Part shown: piece after piece, positions 6,418 to 6,737 of the stretch
How the letters are laid out: every line of letters begins with the position of its first letter
Numbering within the stretch: position 1 is the first letter of the stretch
Origin: Planctomycetales bacterium
Lineage (GTDB): Bacteria; Planctomycetota; Planctomycetia; Planctomycetales; Planctomycetaceae
DNA length: 6,737 bases
NCBI GenBank assembly: GCA_020050375.1
Contig: JAGVKR010000242.1
Span: forward strand, 1 to 6,737
Reading direction: 5' to 3'
Position numbers and translations under genes: made by a program
The notes under the pieces: generated by a model
The model's input: only the letters and a program-made list of their open reading frames with translations
Database searches by the model: none
What the model was told of the DNA's origin: nothing

Positions 6418-6425
6418 CCAACACG
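6404..6425. repeat. Perfect palindrome 1 (REP-like hairpin) overlapping a stop codon
   Basis: CGTGTTGGCT and AGCCAACACG are perfect 10-base arms around a TT centre. The TAG stop of the AtuA-like gene sits at the centre and right arm. Together with the similar palindrome 12 bases downstream, it looks like a dispersed REP/BIME-type element. No U-tract follows, although the hairpin could still protect the 3' end of mRNA. Confidence 0.8.
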
Positions 6426-6437
6426 ATTCCACATCTC

Positions 6438-6457
6438 GTGTGGACTGAAGTCCACAC
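6438..6457. repeat. Perfect palindrome 2 (REP-like hairpin)
   Basis: GTGTGGACT and AGTCCACAC are perfect 9-base arms around a GA centre. It is a relative of the palindrome at 6404-6425: the arms differ at two positions, and each change is matched on the opposite arm. The adjacent TACAAT at 6458-6463 is a -10-like element 19 bases before the hydratase start, but no good -35 accompanies it. Confidence 0.8.
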
Positions 6458-6482
6458 TACAATCGCTCGCACACTCTCTGTC

Positions 6483-6737
6483 ATGTCAGACCAATTGCTG
6501 CTCATGCGCGAAGAGCCGGGCGTCGTCCGCCTGACGCTCAACCGTCCGCAAAAGCGGAACGCGCTCACGCGCGAGATGTTGCACGAGTTGAAGCAGCATC
6601 TGACGTCGCTCGCGTCTCGAACTGACCTCCGCCTGCTCGTGCTGAGCGCCGCAGGGAACGCTTTCTGCGCGGGAATGGACCTTGCTCAAATGCAGGAGAC
6701 TGCCGGCCGGCCCGATGCATCCATCATCTTTCAACGC
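6483..6737 (+). CDS. Enoyl-CoA hydratase/isomerase (crotonase) family protein, N-terminal part (runs off the window)
   Basis: The first 85 residues are visible; the frame is open to the right edge. The crotonase pattern is clear: LTLNRPQKRNAL at residues 17-28, a hydrophobic strand LRLLVLSAAG at 49-58, and FCAGMDL at 61-67, which forms the first half of the CoA oxyanion hole. Members hydrate or isomerise enoyl-CoA esters in fatty-acid, leucine or terpenoid breakdown. In the atu pathway the matching step is AtuE (isohexenylglutaconyl-CoA hydratase), and in leucine breakdown it is the methylglutaconyl-CoA hydratase. The neighbouring AtuA-family genes favour one of these, but the catalytic Glu region is outside the window, so the specificity cannot be read. 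It is probably in the same operon as the upstream pair (65-base gap holding the palindromes). No strong ribosome-binding site is seen. Confidence 0.88.
   Translation, partial: MSDQLLLMREEPGVVRLTLNRPQKRNALTREMLHELKQHLTSLASRTDLRLLVLSAAGNAFCAGMDLAQMQETAGRPDASIIFQR

Noticed and set aside
6404..6425. Intrinsic terminator for the AtuA operon
   Set aside because: The hairpin is strong, but no T-run follows, the loop is only two bases, and a likely operon partner starts 58 bases downstream; a repeat element explains it better.
5161..6432. Open frame of 423 codons on the minus strand
   Set aside because: It is antisense to both AtuA-family genes, which have clear family motifs; the composition is that of a shadow frame.

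Overview
The window is GC-rich DNA, very probably from a planctomycete (Planctomycetota). That placement is inference from three things: a large exported multidomain protein with Ycf48/BNR-type propeller repeats and a CBM9-like C-terminus, an RNase HII-like protein with a DEAGYGPN motif, and the weak Shine-Dalgarno signals. No rRNA or other marker gene is present to fix the taxonomy.

Left part (1-3642, minus strand): two co-oriented genes. A 1132-residue protein with an N-terminal export signal is encoded from 3642 down to 244. It combines a seven-bladed Asp-box propeller, a region resembling a PIG-L/LmbE deacetylase that has lost its metal ligands, a helical TPR-like linker and a CBM9-like beta-sandwich. 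After a 72-base gap that holds a stem-loop comes the N-terminal part of an RNase HII-like protein, which runs off the left edge.

Middle (3643-4623): a divergent intergenic region of about 330 bases with a candidate promoter and a perfect TGAACA-N4-TGTTCA dyad. Next is a plus-strand gene for a 149-residue protein with four membrane segments. The following spacer holds a sigma70-like promoter candidate and a run of 7-base tandem repeats ending six bases before the next start codon.

Right part (4624-6737, plus strand): an apparent catabolic operon. It encodes an AtuA-family (DUF1446) protein, a separate small AtuA-like protein corresponding to the C-terminal domain of long AtuA proteins, and the N-terminal part of an enoyl-CoA hydratase/isomerase (crotonase). 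This grouping is typical of branched-chain or acyclic-terpene acyl-CoA breakdown (atu/liu-like). Acyl-CoA carboxylase subunits would be the expected neighbours beyond the right edge, but they are not visible here.

The most notable non-coding signal is a pair of near-identical palindromes at 6404-6457, between the AtuA-like gene and the hydratase. The two hairpins differ at two stem positions and both differences are compensated on the opposite arm. The first palindrome contains the stop codon of the AtuA-like gene. A second point is that the AtuA gene and the small AtuA-like gene lie in the same reading frame, separated by one TGA and seven sense codons. No CRISPR array, tRNA, rRNA, transposase or phage gene was seen.
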